Shown: piece by piece, positions 1-6,625 of the stretch | Position numbering within the stretch: position 1 is the first letter of the stretch | Layout: each line of letters begins with the position of its first letter | NCBI GenBank assembly: GCA_002316675.1 | Contig: DCDZ01000007.1 | Span: forward strand, 1,133 to 10,203 | Reading direction: 5' to 3' | DNA length: 9,071 nucleotides | Origin: Tyzzerella sp. UBA1042 | GTDB lineage: Bacteria > Bacillota > Clostridia > Lachnospirales > Anaerotignaceae | Notes under the pieces: generated by a model | The model's input: the letters and a program-made list of their open reading frames with translations, nothing else | Databases searched by the model: none | What the model was told of the DNA's origin: nothing | Program-made: the position numbers and the translations under genes

Positions 1-474
1 ATTACAATTGTGTGCGTGGGCAAGCTGAAGGAGGCCTATTGGCGGGGCGCGGTGGCGGAATACAGCAAGCGTCTTGGCCGCTATCATAAGCTGGAAATCA
101 TTGAGCTGGCCGACGAAAAGGCACCGGAAACCATGAGCCCTGCCCAAGAGGGGGAGGTGCGGCAAAAGGAGGGACTGCGCATTTTAAAAGCAGTCAAAGG
201 GGAAGCCTTTACCGTAGCCCTAGCCATAGAGGGCAAGAGCCTTTCTTCGGCGGACCTGGCTGATTTTATGGCGGAAAAAGCGGTGCGCGGCGTTAGCCAT
301 ATGGCATTTATCATCGGCGGTTCCTTGGGCTTGTCCCAAGAGGTGATGGAACGGGCGGATTTTTGGCTGAGCTTTTCTCCCATGACGTTTCCCCACCAAA
401 TGATGCGGGTGATTTTGCTGGAGCAAATTTATCGTGCTGAAAAAATCAATCGGAAAGAACCATACCATAAATAA
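1..474 (+). CDS. rlmH: RlmH, 23S rRNA pseudouridine-1915 N3-methyltransferase (5' partial)
   Basis: SPOUT-family methyltransferase that uses SAM to methylate pseudouridine 1915 of 23S rRNA (helix 69) on assembled 70S ribosomes. The reading frame is open to base 1 and reads I-T-I-V-C-V-G-K, the usual RlmH N-terminus after Met-Lys. The GTG at 10 is therefore an internal Val, and the true start lies about 6 bases before the window. The 157 codons seen plus two would give 159 aa, the normal family length. The SAM-binding GGSLG loop is followed by the C-terminal SPOUT knot segment (MTFPHQMMRVILLEQIYRA) and the typical EPYHK end. The gene converges on murC across a shared terminator; no upstream neighbour or promoter is visible. 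The identification is very secure. Confidence 0.96.
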   Translation: MTIVCVGKLKEAYWRGAVAEYSKRLGRYHKLEIIELADEKAPETMSPAQEGEVRQKEGLRILKAVKGEAFTVALAIEGKSLSSADLADFMAEKAVRGVSHMAFIIGGSLGLSQEVMERADFWLSFSPMTFPHQMMRVILLEQIYRAEKINRKEPYHK

Positions 475-521
475 AAAAAGCAGAGAGATGCTCAAAATAA
501 ATAGAGATCCTCTGCTTTTTT
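475..521. terminator. Bidirectional rho-independent terminator between rlmH and murC
   Basis: Perfect stem GCAGAG (480-485) with CTCTGC (510-515), flanked by an A run (475-479) and a T run (516-521). The flanks can extend the stem to 11 bp, and each strand ends its hairpin in a T tract. It starts right after the rlmH stop and lies 20 bases past the murC stop, so it can end both convergent transcripts. The 24-base loop is larger than usual. Confidence 0.8.
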
Positions 522-540
522 CGTTTAAAATCAAAAAAGG

Positions 541-1917
541 TTAAAGGGAAAGAAAGGCTTCGCCGATTTTGAATACATCCCCAGCGCCCACAGTAAGAAG
601 CAAATCCCCTGCTTTGCTGTGCGCCTGCAAATAAGCCAATATTTCGCCAAAGCCGCCTACATAACGGGCGGATTTCCCTGTTTTTGCAATGCGCTCCGCC
701 AACTGGGCTGCACTAATGGTGCCGTCGTCTGTTTCTCGGGCGGCATAAATATCCGCAACAATGATTTCGTCGGCATCAAAAAAAGCATCGCCGAATTCTT
801 CAAACAAAAATTTTGTGCGGGAATAGGTATGGGGCTGAAAAACGCACCAAGTGGTGTTGTGCTTTACTTTTTTTGCCGCAGACAAGGTTGCCCGGATTTC
901 CGTAGGGTGATGAGCATAATCGTCTATCACAAGGACGCCGTTTTTCTCACCCTTTTTCTGGAATCTGCGGTCCGTTCCCGTAAAGTGAGAAAGGCCCTTC
1001 GCCCAAGCCGCAGGAGAAATTCCAAGAAAGCTGGCGGCGGCAATGGCCGCCAAGGCATTGCTGATATTATGCTCTCCGGGAACATTTAAATGGATTTGCG
1101 CCTTTTTTTCGTTGTTATAATATACATCAAAGGTATTTCTGCCATCTTCATGATGAAGGATATTTTGCGCCGTCCAATTTGCGGTTTCCGTCAGGGAGAA
1201 GGTCTCCACGGTACAGGATAAGCCGTCTATGATTTTTTCAAGCCGAGGAATGGTTTTGTTTATCACCAAAACACCGTTTTGTGGCACCCGCTTTGCAAAT
1301 GCATGGAAGGAACGATAGATATTATCCAATGAGCCGAAAAAATCCAGATGATCGCTTTCAATATTCAGTATAATGCCTGCCAAGGGGGTCAACTGAAGAA
1401 AGCTGTTAAAATATTCGCAGGCCTCTGCCACAAAATAAGGGGAGTGCCCGATTTTTAAATTGCTCCCGATGGTGGGCAAAACACCGCCAACGGTAATGGT
1501 GGGGTCTTTTTCCCCCGCCAAAAGAATTTCTGAAACCATAGAGGTTGTTGTTGTTTTCCCATGGGTGCCTGATACTGCAACAGAGTTGCTGTAATCCTCC
1601 ATAATTTGTCCCAATAAATGAGCCCGGTCTATAATGGTCAGCTTTTTTTTCTTCGCCGCCGTAAGCTCCGGGTTATCCTCATGAATTGCCGCAGTAAATA
1701 CCACATGGGTAATGTCGTCGGTAATGTTTTCGGCCTGATGGCCATAGTTTACTTGAATGCCAATGGATTCAAGATGCTTTGTTACAGGTGTTTCCCGAAG
1801 ATCGGTGCCGGATACCTGATGCCCGCTGCTTGCCAAAATTTCCGCCAAGCCTGACATACTGATGCCGCCGATGCCAATAAAATAAATATGGTCTGAATCT
1901 TTAAATAAGGTTGTCAT
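541..1917 (-). CDS. murC: MurC, UDP-N-acetylmuramate--L-alanine ligase
   Basis: Cytoplasmic ATP-dependent ligase that adds L-Ala to UDP-MurNAc, the first amino-acid step of peptidoglycan precursor synthesis. The 458 aa match the family length. Visible in order: the N-terminal UDP-binding Rossmann segment FIGIGGISMSGLA (13-25); the ATP P-loop GTHGKTTTT (117-125); EACEYFNSF (165-173) and NIESDHLD (185-192) of the central Mur ligase domain; GEHNISNALA (281-290); then the C-terminal domain with DDYAHHPTEI (332-341) and QPHTYSRT (361-368). All are typical of MurC rather than MurD, MurE or MurF. The start ATG at 1915-1917 has an AGAGGCGG ribosome binding site a few bases upstream on the minus strand. 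The gene stands alone on this strand, divergent from glgC. No frameshift or missing motif was seen. Confidence 0.97.
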   Translation of the reverse strand: MTTLFKDSDHIYFIGIGGISMSGLAEILASSGHQVSGTDLRETPVTKHLESIGIQVNYGHQAENITDDITHVVFTAAIHEDNPELTAAKKKKLTIIDRAHLLGQIMEDYSNSVAVSGTHGKTTTTSMVSEILLAGEKDPTITVGGVLPTIGSNLKIGHSPYFVAEACEYFNSFLQLTPLAGIILNIESDHLDFFGSLDNIYRSFHAFAKRVPQNGVLVINKTIPRLEKIIDGLSCTVETFSLTETANWTAQNILHHEDGRNTFDVYYNNEKKAQIHLNVPGEHNISNALAAIAAASFLGISPAAWAKGLSHFTGTDRRFQKKGEKNGVLVIDDYAHHPTEIRATLSAAKKVKHNTTWCVFQPHTYSRTKFLFEEFGDAFFDADEIIVADIYAARETDDGTISAAQLAERIAKTGKSARYVGGFGEILAYLQAHSKAGDLLLTVGAGDVFKIGEAFLSL

Positions 1918-1976
1918 ATATACCCGCCTCTGTTCGTATATGCTTCAATTCCAAATGAAACATAATTTTGCTTTCC

Positions 1977-2005
1977 ATTATAGTATACTAAAATAGGAAA
2001 GGCAA
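1977..2005 (-). promoter_or_regulatory. Sigma-A-type promoter candidate for murC
   Basis: Read on the minus strand: -35 TTGCCT (2000-2005), a 17-bp spacer, and -10 TATAAT (1977-1982, perfect). Transcription would start near 1970, giving a leader of about 50 bases before the murC ATG. Position and spacing fit the vegetative consensus. An overlapping TATACT just upstream is a possible alternative -10. Assignment is by eye. Confidence 0.6.
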
Positions 2006-2127
2006 TCATTTACAAGGAATTCTATATTAATTTTATACCAAAACAATAGAAATAAACCAAAAAGTTTACTATTTTTTAAAAAGAGAGGAAAATGTAAAAA
2101 TCCGTGGAAGGGAAAGGCAAATTGTTA

Positions 2128-2156
2128 TTCTTTTCGTCAATCTTCTATGGTATAAT
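2128..2156 (+). promoter_or_regulatory. Extended -10 promoter candidate for glgC-glgD
   Basis: A perfect TATAAT (2151-2156) is preceded by TGG, making an extended -10 element (TGnTATAAT). The -35 at the right distance is poor (TTCTTT, 2128-2133, 17-bp spacer), which is usual for extended -10 promoters. The start would be near 2163, leaving about 170 bases of untranslated leader. Between this site and the murC promoter (2006-2127) there is only AT-rich sequence in which I see no gene or clear operator. Confidence 0.55.
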
Positions 2157-2162
2157 TATAAT

Positions 2163-2301
2163 AAGAAAATACCATTGCCTACTATAAAGTTTAATGCTGT
2201 AAAAAAAAATACGAAGAACAATGAAAAATATCTGCGCTAAGGTAAGTTTTAGGCATTATATTGTGAATTGTAAAATATATATTTGATTTTGGAGGGGTAC
2301 G
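2163..2301 (+). other. Long AT-rich 5' leader of glgC, no recognised riboswitch
   Basis: About 140 bases lie between the predicted transcription start and the ribosome binding region. The only pairing I can point to is TGCCTA (2176-2181) with TAGGCA (2250-2255), which could close a roughly 80-base domain. The interior is A-rich, and I recognise no known riboswitch core or T-box. It is listed so that the stretch is not taken as empty; a function is not claimed. Confidence 0.3.
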
Positions 2302-2340
2302 TTGGACAAATTAAGGCAGGGGGTAGATACAGATGCGTAA
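2302..2340 (+). other. Possible 12-codon leader ORF overlapping the glgC start
   Basis: TTG at 2302 follows a strong ribosome binding site GGAGGGG (2291-2297), with 6 bases between the GGAGG core and the TTG. It reads MDKLRQGVDTDA and then TAA at 2338-2340. The stop lies 8 bases inside glgC, whose ATG is at 2333 in another frame. This geometry would allow translational coupling to glgC. The alternative is that GGAGGGG is a chance or upstream standby site and that only the AGGGGG at 2318-2323 matters. TTG starts are less common, so this stays tentative. Confidence 0.3.
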
Positions 2341-3607
2341 AAAAGAGATGATAGCAATGCTTTTGGCAGGCGGACAGGGAAGCCGTCTGGGTGTTCTGAC
2401 GCGCAAAGTAGCAAAGCCGGCGGTGGCTTATGGCGGGAAATTTCGGATTATTGATTTTCCCCTTAGTAATTGTATCAATTCCGGCATAGACACGGTGGGT
2501 GTGCTGACACAGTATCAGCCCCTTCGGCTGAACCAGCACATTGGGATTGGGATCCCATGGGATTTGGATAAGAAAATCGGCGGGGTTACCATCTTGGCCC
2601 CCCATGTAAAGGGCGGTGATTCCGGTGAGTGGTTTATGGGCACGGCCAACGCCATTTACCAAAACATTGATTATATCGACAGCAATAATCCGGAATATGT
2701 GTTGATTCTTTCCGGAGATCATATCTATAAAATGGATTATTCCAAGATGCTCTCCTATCATAAAGAGAAGGGTGCGGCGGCCACCATTGCCGTGCTGGAG
2801 GTACCCTTTGAAGAAGCCGGACGCTTCGGTATTATGAATACGGAGGAGGATGACAGGATTTATCAGTTTGAGGAGAAGCCAGAAAATCCAAAAAACAATC
2901 TGGCCTCTATGGGTATTTATATTTTCACATGGAGCAGACTAAGGGAAGCCTTGATTGAGGACAGAATCATACATCCTGACAGCGATTTTGGAATGCATAT
3001 CATCCCGAAGATGCTGGATGAAGGGCAGGCCATGTTTGCCTACCGCTTTCAAGGCTATTGGAAGGACGTGGGAACCATCGAGTCCTATTGGGAGTCCAAT
3101 ATGGAATTGATTAAGGCATTGCCTGCGTTTAATTTATACGATGATTTTTGGAAAATTTATACGAATTCCGATCATCAACCCCCTACATATACTGCGCCGA
3201 AAGCCATTGTGGAGGAATCTCTGGTGACAGACGGCAGTGAAATTTACGGGCAGGTATATCATTCTGTTTTAGGCTCTCAGGTGATTGTGGATAAGGGTGC
3301 CGTTGTGCGGGATTCCATTATTATGGGAAACACGGTCATCGGAGAAAATGCAGTTGTGGAGCGCTGTATTGTGGATGAAGAGTGTGTGATCGGCAAGGGT
3401 GTGCAAATGGGCGTGGGGGAAAATAAGCCCAATGAAACCAAGCCAAATATTTATAATACGGGAATTACCGTAGTGGGTTGCTGCAGCAGCGTGCCGGAAG
3501 GCGTAATCATCGGGAAAAATTGTGTAGTCTACGGTAAGACGAAGAGTGAGGATTATGAAAACGGCAGATTGGAAAGCGGAAAATCGGTAGTGCGGGAGGG
3601 GAAATGA
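2333..3607 (+). CDS. glgC: GlgC, glucose-1-phosphate adenylyltransferase catalytic subunit
   Basis: Makes ADP-glucose and pyrophosphate from ATP and glucose-1-phosphate, the committed and regulated step of bacterial glycogen synthesis, in the cytoplasm. The 424-aa protein has an N-terminal nucleotidyltransferase domain: AGGQGSRLGVLT (12-23) followed by AKPAV with Lys28; FRIIDFPLSN (37-46); SGDHIYKMDY (127-136) with metal-binding Asp129; FEEKP (179-183) with the sugar-phosphate Lys182; and YWKDVGT (242-248) with the second metal Asp245. From about residue 295 come left-handed beta-helix hexapeptide repeats, the oligomerisation and regulatory domain. The ATG at 2333 follows AGGGGG (2318-2323). 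An in-frame TAG at 2324 rules out a longer N-terminus. It is the first gene of a two-gene unit with glgD, which it overlaps. Catalytic residues look intact, unlike those of GlgD. Confidence 0.97.
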   Translation: MRKKEMIAMLLAGGQGSRLGVLTRKVAKPAVAYGGKFRIIDFPLSNCINSGIDTVGVLTQYQPLRLNQHIGIGIPWDLDKKIGGVTILAPHVKGGDSGEWFMGTANAIYQNIDYIDSNNPEYVLILSGDHIYKMDYSKMLSYHKEKGAAATIAVLEVPFEEAGRFGIMNTEEDDRIYQFEEKPENPKNNLASMGIYIFTWSRLREALIEDRIIHPDSDFGMHIIPKMLDEGQAMFAYRFQGYWKDVGTIESYWESNMELIKALPAFNLYDDFWKIYTNSDHQPPTYTAPKAIVEESLVTDGSEIYGQVYHSVLGSQVIVDKGAVVRDSIIMGNTVIGENAVVERCIVDEECVIGKGVQMGVGENKPNETKPNIYNTGITVVGCCSSVPEGVIIGKNCVVYGKTKSEDYENGRLESGKSVVREGK

Positions 3608-4728
3608 GTATGAAAGCCATTGGTATCATATTAGCAGGCGGTAACAATGAGGGACGGCTCGGTGTCCTGACCGACCATAGAGCGGCGGCGGCGCTGCCCA
3701 TTGGCAGCAGCTATCGTGCCATAGATTTTACATTAAGCAATATGTCAAATAGCGGTATTGGGAAGGTGGCTGTTTTGACCCAATATAATTCACGCTCGCT
3801 TAAGGATCATTTGACCTCCTCCAAGTGGTGGGATTTTGGCAGAAAGCAGGGCGGGCTGTTTGTATTTACGCCGTTTATCAGCAGTACGGATTCCAATTGG
3901 TTTCGGGGGACGGCGGATTCCATTTATCAGAATATGACGTATCTTTTGCGAAGCAATGAGGAATATGTGGTCATCACCAGCGGGGATTCCATCTATAAAA
4001 TGGATTACCGCAAGCTGGTGCAGAGCCATGAGGACAATGGCGCAGATATTACCATTGCCTATCAGGAAATGGATCGCACAGATTTAAAAAATTTCGGAAT
4101 TATGCTGATGGATGACACAAAACGCTTGATTGAATTTGAGGAAAAGCCGGAGCATCCCAAAACAAACTATGCCTCCTTGGGGATCTATGTTATTTCAAGG
4201 AAGCTTCTGATTACGCTTTTGGAGGAAATTGCTTCCCGGGGAGAGTATGATTTTGTAAAGGATATTTTAATCGCAAAGCGGAAAGAACTCAAAATTATGG
4301 GATATGCGTTTCAAGGCTACTGGAACACCTTGAGCACGGGGATTGGTGCATACTACGCCGTCAATATGGATTTTTTAAAAAAAGAAATCAGAGATGTGTT
4401 TATGAACAAATTTCCGTATATTGAAACAAAGGCCAAGGATGAGCCGCCAGCAAAATACAATAAAGATGCGGATGTACGGGATTGTATTTCCGGCAGCGGC
4501 ACAATTTTTAACGGCAAGGTAGAGCGTTCCGTTATTTTCCGCAGAGTTTACACAGGGGAAGGCTCGGTGGTGAAAAATTCCATTGTGATGGAGGGATGCA
4601 AGATCGGCAAAAATTGTGTGGTGGAAAATGCAATTTTGGATAAAGAGGTTGAGCTTTCCGACGGACAACAGGTTATTGGAAAATCGGTTTCGGAATTGGC
4701 GATTTTGAAAAAGGGAACGAAGCTTTAA
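3604..4728 (+). CDS. glgD: GlgD, non-catalytic/regulatory subunit of ADP-glucose pyrophosphorylase
   Basis: Paralogue of GlgC that, in Firmicutes, joins GlgC in a heterotetramer and modulates its activity. The 374 aa share the same layout: a nucleotidyltransferase domain, then beta-helix repeats from about residue 290. Key GlgC positions are changed. AKPAV becomes AAAAL, so Lys28 is Ala. SGDH becomes SGDS. YWKDVGT becomes YWNTLST, so the second metal Asp is Thr242. FEEKP (178-182) is kept. This supports a regulatory rather than self-sufficient role, known for the family and inferred here. The ATG at 3604 overlaps the glgC stop as ATGA. However, the ribosome binding site GGGAGGGG (3594-3601) lies only 4 bases from that ATG when measured from its GGAGG core, and 10 bases from a second in-frame ATG at 3610. 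Translation may therefore start at 3610, giving 372 aa. No glgA follows. Confidence 0.93.
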   Translation: MSMKAIGIILAGGNNEGRLGVLTDHRAAAALPIGSSYRAIDFTLSNMSNSGIGKVAVLTQYNSRSLKDHLTSSKWWDFGRKQGGLFVFTPFISSTDSNWFRGTADSIYQNMTYLLRSNEEYVVITSGDSIYKMDYRKLVQSHEDNGADITIAYQEMDRTDLKNFGIMLMDDTKRLIEFEEKPEHPKTNYASLGIYVISRKLLITLLEEIASRGEYDFVKDILIAKRKELKIMGYAFQGYWNTLSTGIGAYYAVNMDFLKKEIRDVFMNKFPYIETKAKDEPPAKYNKDADVRDCISGSGTIFNGKVERSVIFRRVYTGEGSVVKNSIVMEGCKIGKNCVVENAILDKEVELSDGQQVIGKSVSELAILKKGTKL

Positions 4729-4733
4729 AATAA

Positions 4734-4762
4734 GGGGTGTCGACGAAGTCGGCACCCCATTT
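4734..4762 (+). terminator. Hairpin after glgD, probable weak terminator
   Basis: An 11-bp stem pairs 4734-4744 with 4748-4758 (GGGGTGTCGAC with GTCGGCACCCC, one G-T wobble) around a GAA loop, 6 bases after the glgD stop. It is preceded by an A-rich stretch but followed only by ATTTAG, so the T tract is short. It probably ends or stabilises the glgCD transcript, with read-through likely. Confidence 0.6.
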
Positions 4763-4776
4763 AGGCTGTGAAAGAA

Positions 4777-4847
4777 CCTTTGTGGGGCGCCGCCCCACAC
4801 CCCGCATAGGGATACTTCCCTATGTACCCATTATGAAAATGCCCATA
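4777..4847. repeat. Structured intergenic repeat, copy 1 (71 bp)
   Basis: Matches 4906-4976 at 67 of 71 positions. It contains two close hairpins: 4781-4788 with 4792-4799 (TGTGGGGC / GCCCCACA, 3-base loop) and 4805-4812 with 4817-4824 (CATAGGGA / TCCCTATG, TACT loop). Its 3' end merges into a third hairpin (4836-4859). It is GC-rich within an AT-rich gap and has no coding potential. It resembles dispersed palindromic intergenic elements of the REP or MITE kind, but I cannot name a family. Confidence 0.8.
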
Positions 4848-4859
4848 CATGGGCATTTT
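4836..4859 (+). terminator. Hairpin with A/T flanks at the end of repeat copy 1
   Basis: A perfect 10-bp stem AAAATGCCCA (4836-4845) with TGGGCATTTT (4850-4859) around a TACA loop. The T run lies inside the stem rather than after it, and the sequence then reads GCG. It could act as a terminator on either strand or simply be part of the repeat. The second repeat copy has a different, imperfect version (about 4962-4987). Confidence 0.45.
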
Positions 4860-4905
4860 GCGTATTGACATCGGAAAGCTCTTTGAATACGAGGGATTCA
4901 AAAAG

Positions 4906-4976
4906 CCTTTGTGGGGTGCCGCCCCACGCCCCGCATAGGGATACTTCCCTATGTACCCAGCATGAAAATGCCCATA
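4906..4976. repeat. Structured intergenic repeat, copy 2 (71 bp)
   Basis: Second copy of the 4777-4847 element, in the same orientation and 129 bases downstream. The four differences are C to T, A to G, and TT to GC. The first two fall in the first hairpin and turn a C-G pair into T-G (4917 with 4921) and a T-A pair into T-G (4910 with 4928), so folding as RNA is kept. The second hairpin is identical. The intervening 4848-4905 contains a separate small inverted repeat (GTATT 4862-4866 with AATAC 4886-4890, and AAAG with CTTT inside it). After copy 2, 4990-5047 is an A/T-run region with no gene. Confidence 0.8.
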
Positions 4977-5047
4977 GGGGCTTTCATTTGCAGACTGAAA
5001 AAGGCAAATTTTTTTTGAAAAAAAATATTTTTTAGTAAAAGCGCATA

Positions 5048-5076
5048 TTGCAACTTTTGGTGAGAAATGAGAGAAT
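5048..5076 (+). promoter_or_regulatory. Weak promoter candidate for glmU
   Basis: TTGCAA (5048-5053), a 17-bp spacer, then GAGAAT (5071-5076), preceded by TGA as an extended -10. The -10 matches only four of six consensus bases. Transcription would start near 5083, about 45 bases before the glmU ATG. Long A and T runs just upstream (5009-5036) could act as an UP-like element. It is offered because the gap contains terminator-like hairpins, so glmU needs a nearby start. Confidence 0.35.
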
Positions 5077-5127
5077 ATCCAAGGTTATATGCGGCTGGGG
5101 AGGAAAGCCGTCAGAAAGGAGAATGAT

Positions 5128-6504
5128 ATGGAAAATTTGAAGGCGATTATTTTGGCTGCGGGGGAAGGCTCTCGCATGAAGTCAAAAAAGCCCAAGGTAC
5201 TGCATGAAATTTTGAATAAAAAAATGATAGACTATGTGATAGATGGGGCAAAAAGCTGCGGTGCCGCACAGCTCTGCGTTGTGGTAGGCCATAAGGCAGA
5301 GGAGGTAAAGGCGGCCATTTCCGGAGAAGGGGTTTCTTTTGCTTTGCAGGCGGAGCAGAAGGGAACCGGCCATGCAGTGATGATGGCAGGGGAGTTTATA
5401 GACCAACAGCAGGACATATTGATTCTTTACGGAGATACCCCTTTGATTCAAGGGGACACATTGGAAAAATTGGTGAAAACCCATCGGGAGGAGAACTTTA
5501 GTGCCACGGTAGTTTCCGCCATTGTTGAAAATCCCGAAGGGTACGGACGGATTATCCGGGATGCCCGGGGGAATTTTTTGAAAATCGTAGAGCACAAGGA
5601 TGCAACTGCCGACGAACGCAAGGTGAAAGAAATCAATACAGGGATTTATATATTCAAAGGCCTTGCCTTGGCTGCGGCCTTGGGCGGATTGAATAATCAC
5701 AATACCCAGGGGGAATATTATTTAACAGACTGCTTGGAGTTGATTTTGAAAGCCGGCGGAAGGGTTGGCGCAGTGACGGCGGCGGAGGAAAAAGAATTCT
5801 TTGGCGTTAACTCCCGGGTACAGCTGGCAGAGGCTGCGAAATTGATGCGGGAACGGATTAACCGCCGCCATATGGAAAATGGCGTTACCCTTGCGGATCC
5901 GGAAAATACTTATATAGATGCCGATGTGAAAATTGGTGTGGACACGGTGATTTTGCCGGGGTGTGTGCTGGAGGGAAAGACGGAAATCGGAGAGGACTGC
6001 AAAATCGGCCCCAATTCCCGCTTGACGGATATGCGCATGGGAAACGGTGTGACCTTCCAATCCTCCACAGGCATGGAATCGGAAATTGGGGACAATACGA
6101 CTGTAGGGCCTTTTGCATATATTCGTCCTAACTGCAAAATCGGGCAAAATGTAAAAATTGGTGATTTTGTTGAGGTGAAGAACTCAACCGTTGGCAATGG
6201 GACAAAAATTCCCCACTTGGCGTATATTGGCGACACCGATGCGGGGCAAAAAGTAAACTTTGGATGCGGAAGTATTATGGTAAACTATGACGGAGAGAAA
6301 AAACACCGCACTGTGGTGGAGGATCACGTTTTTGTAGGCTGCAATGTCAATTTGGTTGCACCTGTTACGGTAAAGGAAGGCGCCTATATTGCCGCCGGCT
6401 CCACCATAACAAAGGATGTTCCTGAGGATGTGCTTGCCGTAGCAAGAGCCAGACAGCAAGTGATTGCAGGTTGGAAAAATAAGAAAATGAAAAAAGATTC
6501 GTAA
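5128..6504 (+). CDS. glmU: GlmU, bifunctional UDP-GlcNAc pyrophosphorylase / GlcN-1-P acetyltransferase
   Basis: Cytoplasmic enzyme that acetylates glucosamine-1-phosphate with acetyl-CoA (C-terminal domain) and then uridylylates it with UTP (N-terminal domain) to give UDP-GlcNAc for peptidoglycan and other glycans. The 458 aa show LAAGEGSRM (9-17), QKGTGHAV (77-84), YGDTPL (101-106) with metal Asp103, NTGIY (170-174) and GVNSR (226-230). The beta-helix acetyltransferase starts near 265, with Arg333, Lys351, catalytic His363, Tyr366, Asn377, Asn386 and Arg440 at the same numbers as in the E. coli enzyme. Both active sites therefore look intact. I chose ATG 5128 because AGGAG (5117-5121) sits 6 bases upstream and the protein then starts like its family. 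An in-frame ATG at 5089 would add 13 unusual residues and lacks a good site. prs follows 121 bases downstream, the usual Firmicute order. Confidence 0.97.
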   Translation: MENLKAIILAAGEGSRMKSKKPKVLHEILNKKMIDYVIDGAKSCGAAQLCVVVGHKAEEVKAAISGEGVSFALQAEQKGTGHAVMMAGEFIDQQQDILILYGDTPLIQGDTLEKLVKTHREENFSATVVSAIVENPEGYGRIIRDARGNFLKIVEHKDATADERKVKEINTGIYIFKGLALAAALGGLNNHNTQGEYYLTDCLELILKAGGRVGAVTAAEEKEFFGVNSRVQLAEAAKLMRERINRRHMENGVTLADPENTYIDADVKIGVDTVILPGCVLEGKTEIGEDCKIGPNSRLTDMRMGNGVTFQSSTGMESEIGDNTTVGPFAYIRPNCKIGQNVKIGDFVEVKNSTVGNGTKIPHLAYIGDTDAGQKVNFGCGSIMVNYDGEKKHRTVVEDHVFVGCNVNLVAPVTVKEGAYIAAGSTITKDVPEDVLAVARARQQVIAGWKNKKMKKDS

Positions 6505-6536
6505 AAATGGAGAATTACGTTGAAATAGAGTTGAAA

Positions 6537-6564
6537 TTGACGCAGGAAGGGTGTAACATATAAA
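6537..6564 (+). promoter_or_regulatory. Sigma-A-type promoter candidate for prs
   Basis: TTGACG (6537-6542), a 16-bp spacer, then TATAAA (6559-6564), in the 121-base gap after glmU. The start would be near 6571. The leader begins with a small bulged hairpin (6568-6574 with 6581-6586). No terminator separates glmU from prs, so prs can probably be transcribed both from here and by read-through. Confidence 0.55.
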
Positions 6565-6625
6565 ATGATGGGCTTTGTTCAGCCATAGACCATAAAATGC
6601 AAAAGATTATTAGGGGGATATTGAA

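Noticed and set aside
10..12. GTG at 10 as the rlmH start
   Set aside because: The frame is open to base 1 and encodes I-T-I-V-C-V-G-K, matching the family N-terminus. The start is outside the window.
445..474. The 3' end of rlmH resembles the region used as the attachment site by SCC elements in staphylococci
   Set aside because: The similarity comes from the conserved C-terminal YHK codons. The sequence continues directly into a terminator and murC, with no recombinase, no repeat of the site and no inserted element.
619..1089. 156-codon open frame opposite murC
   Set aside because: It lies fully inside murC on the opposite strand, has no ribosome site or recognisable family, and its composition follows murC codons. 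It is a shadow frame.
2163..2301. Known riboswitch or T-box in the glgC leader
   Set aside because: I could find no conserved core, specifier loop or terminator/antiterminator pair. Only one weak long-range stem was seen.
2249..2761. 170-codon minus-strand frame covering the glgC start
   Set aside because: It overlaps a strongly supported gene and its leader, shows no family motif, and lacks a minus-strand promoter or ribosome site. It is a shadow frame.
4777..4976. CRISPR array from the repeated units between glgD and glmU
   Set aside because: There are only two copies, each 71 bp with multiple hairpins, separated by a single 58-base gap, and no cas gene nearby. The repeat is too long and too few in number.
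5089..5127. Longer glmU N-terminus starting at ATG 5089
   Set aside because: The extra 13 residues (MRLGRKAVRKEND) do not resemble GlmU, and part of the extension is itself the AGGAG ribosome binding site for ATG 5128. The 458-aa form aligns number for number with E. coli active-site residues.
5182..5700. 172-codon minus-strand frame inside glmU
   Set aside because: It is antisense to the catalytic domain of a clear glmU, with no start signals or recognisable motif.
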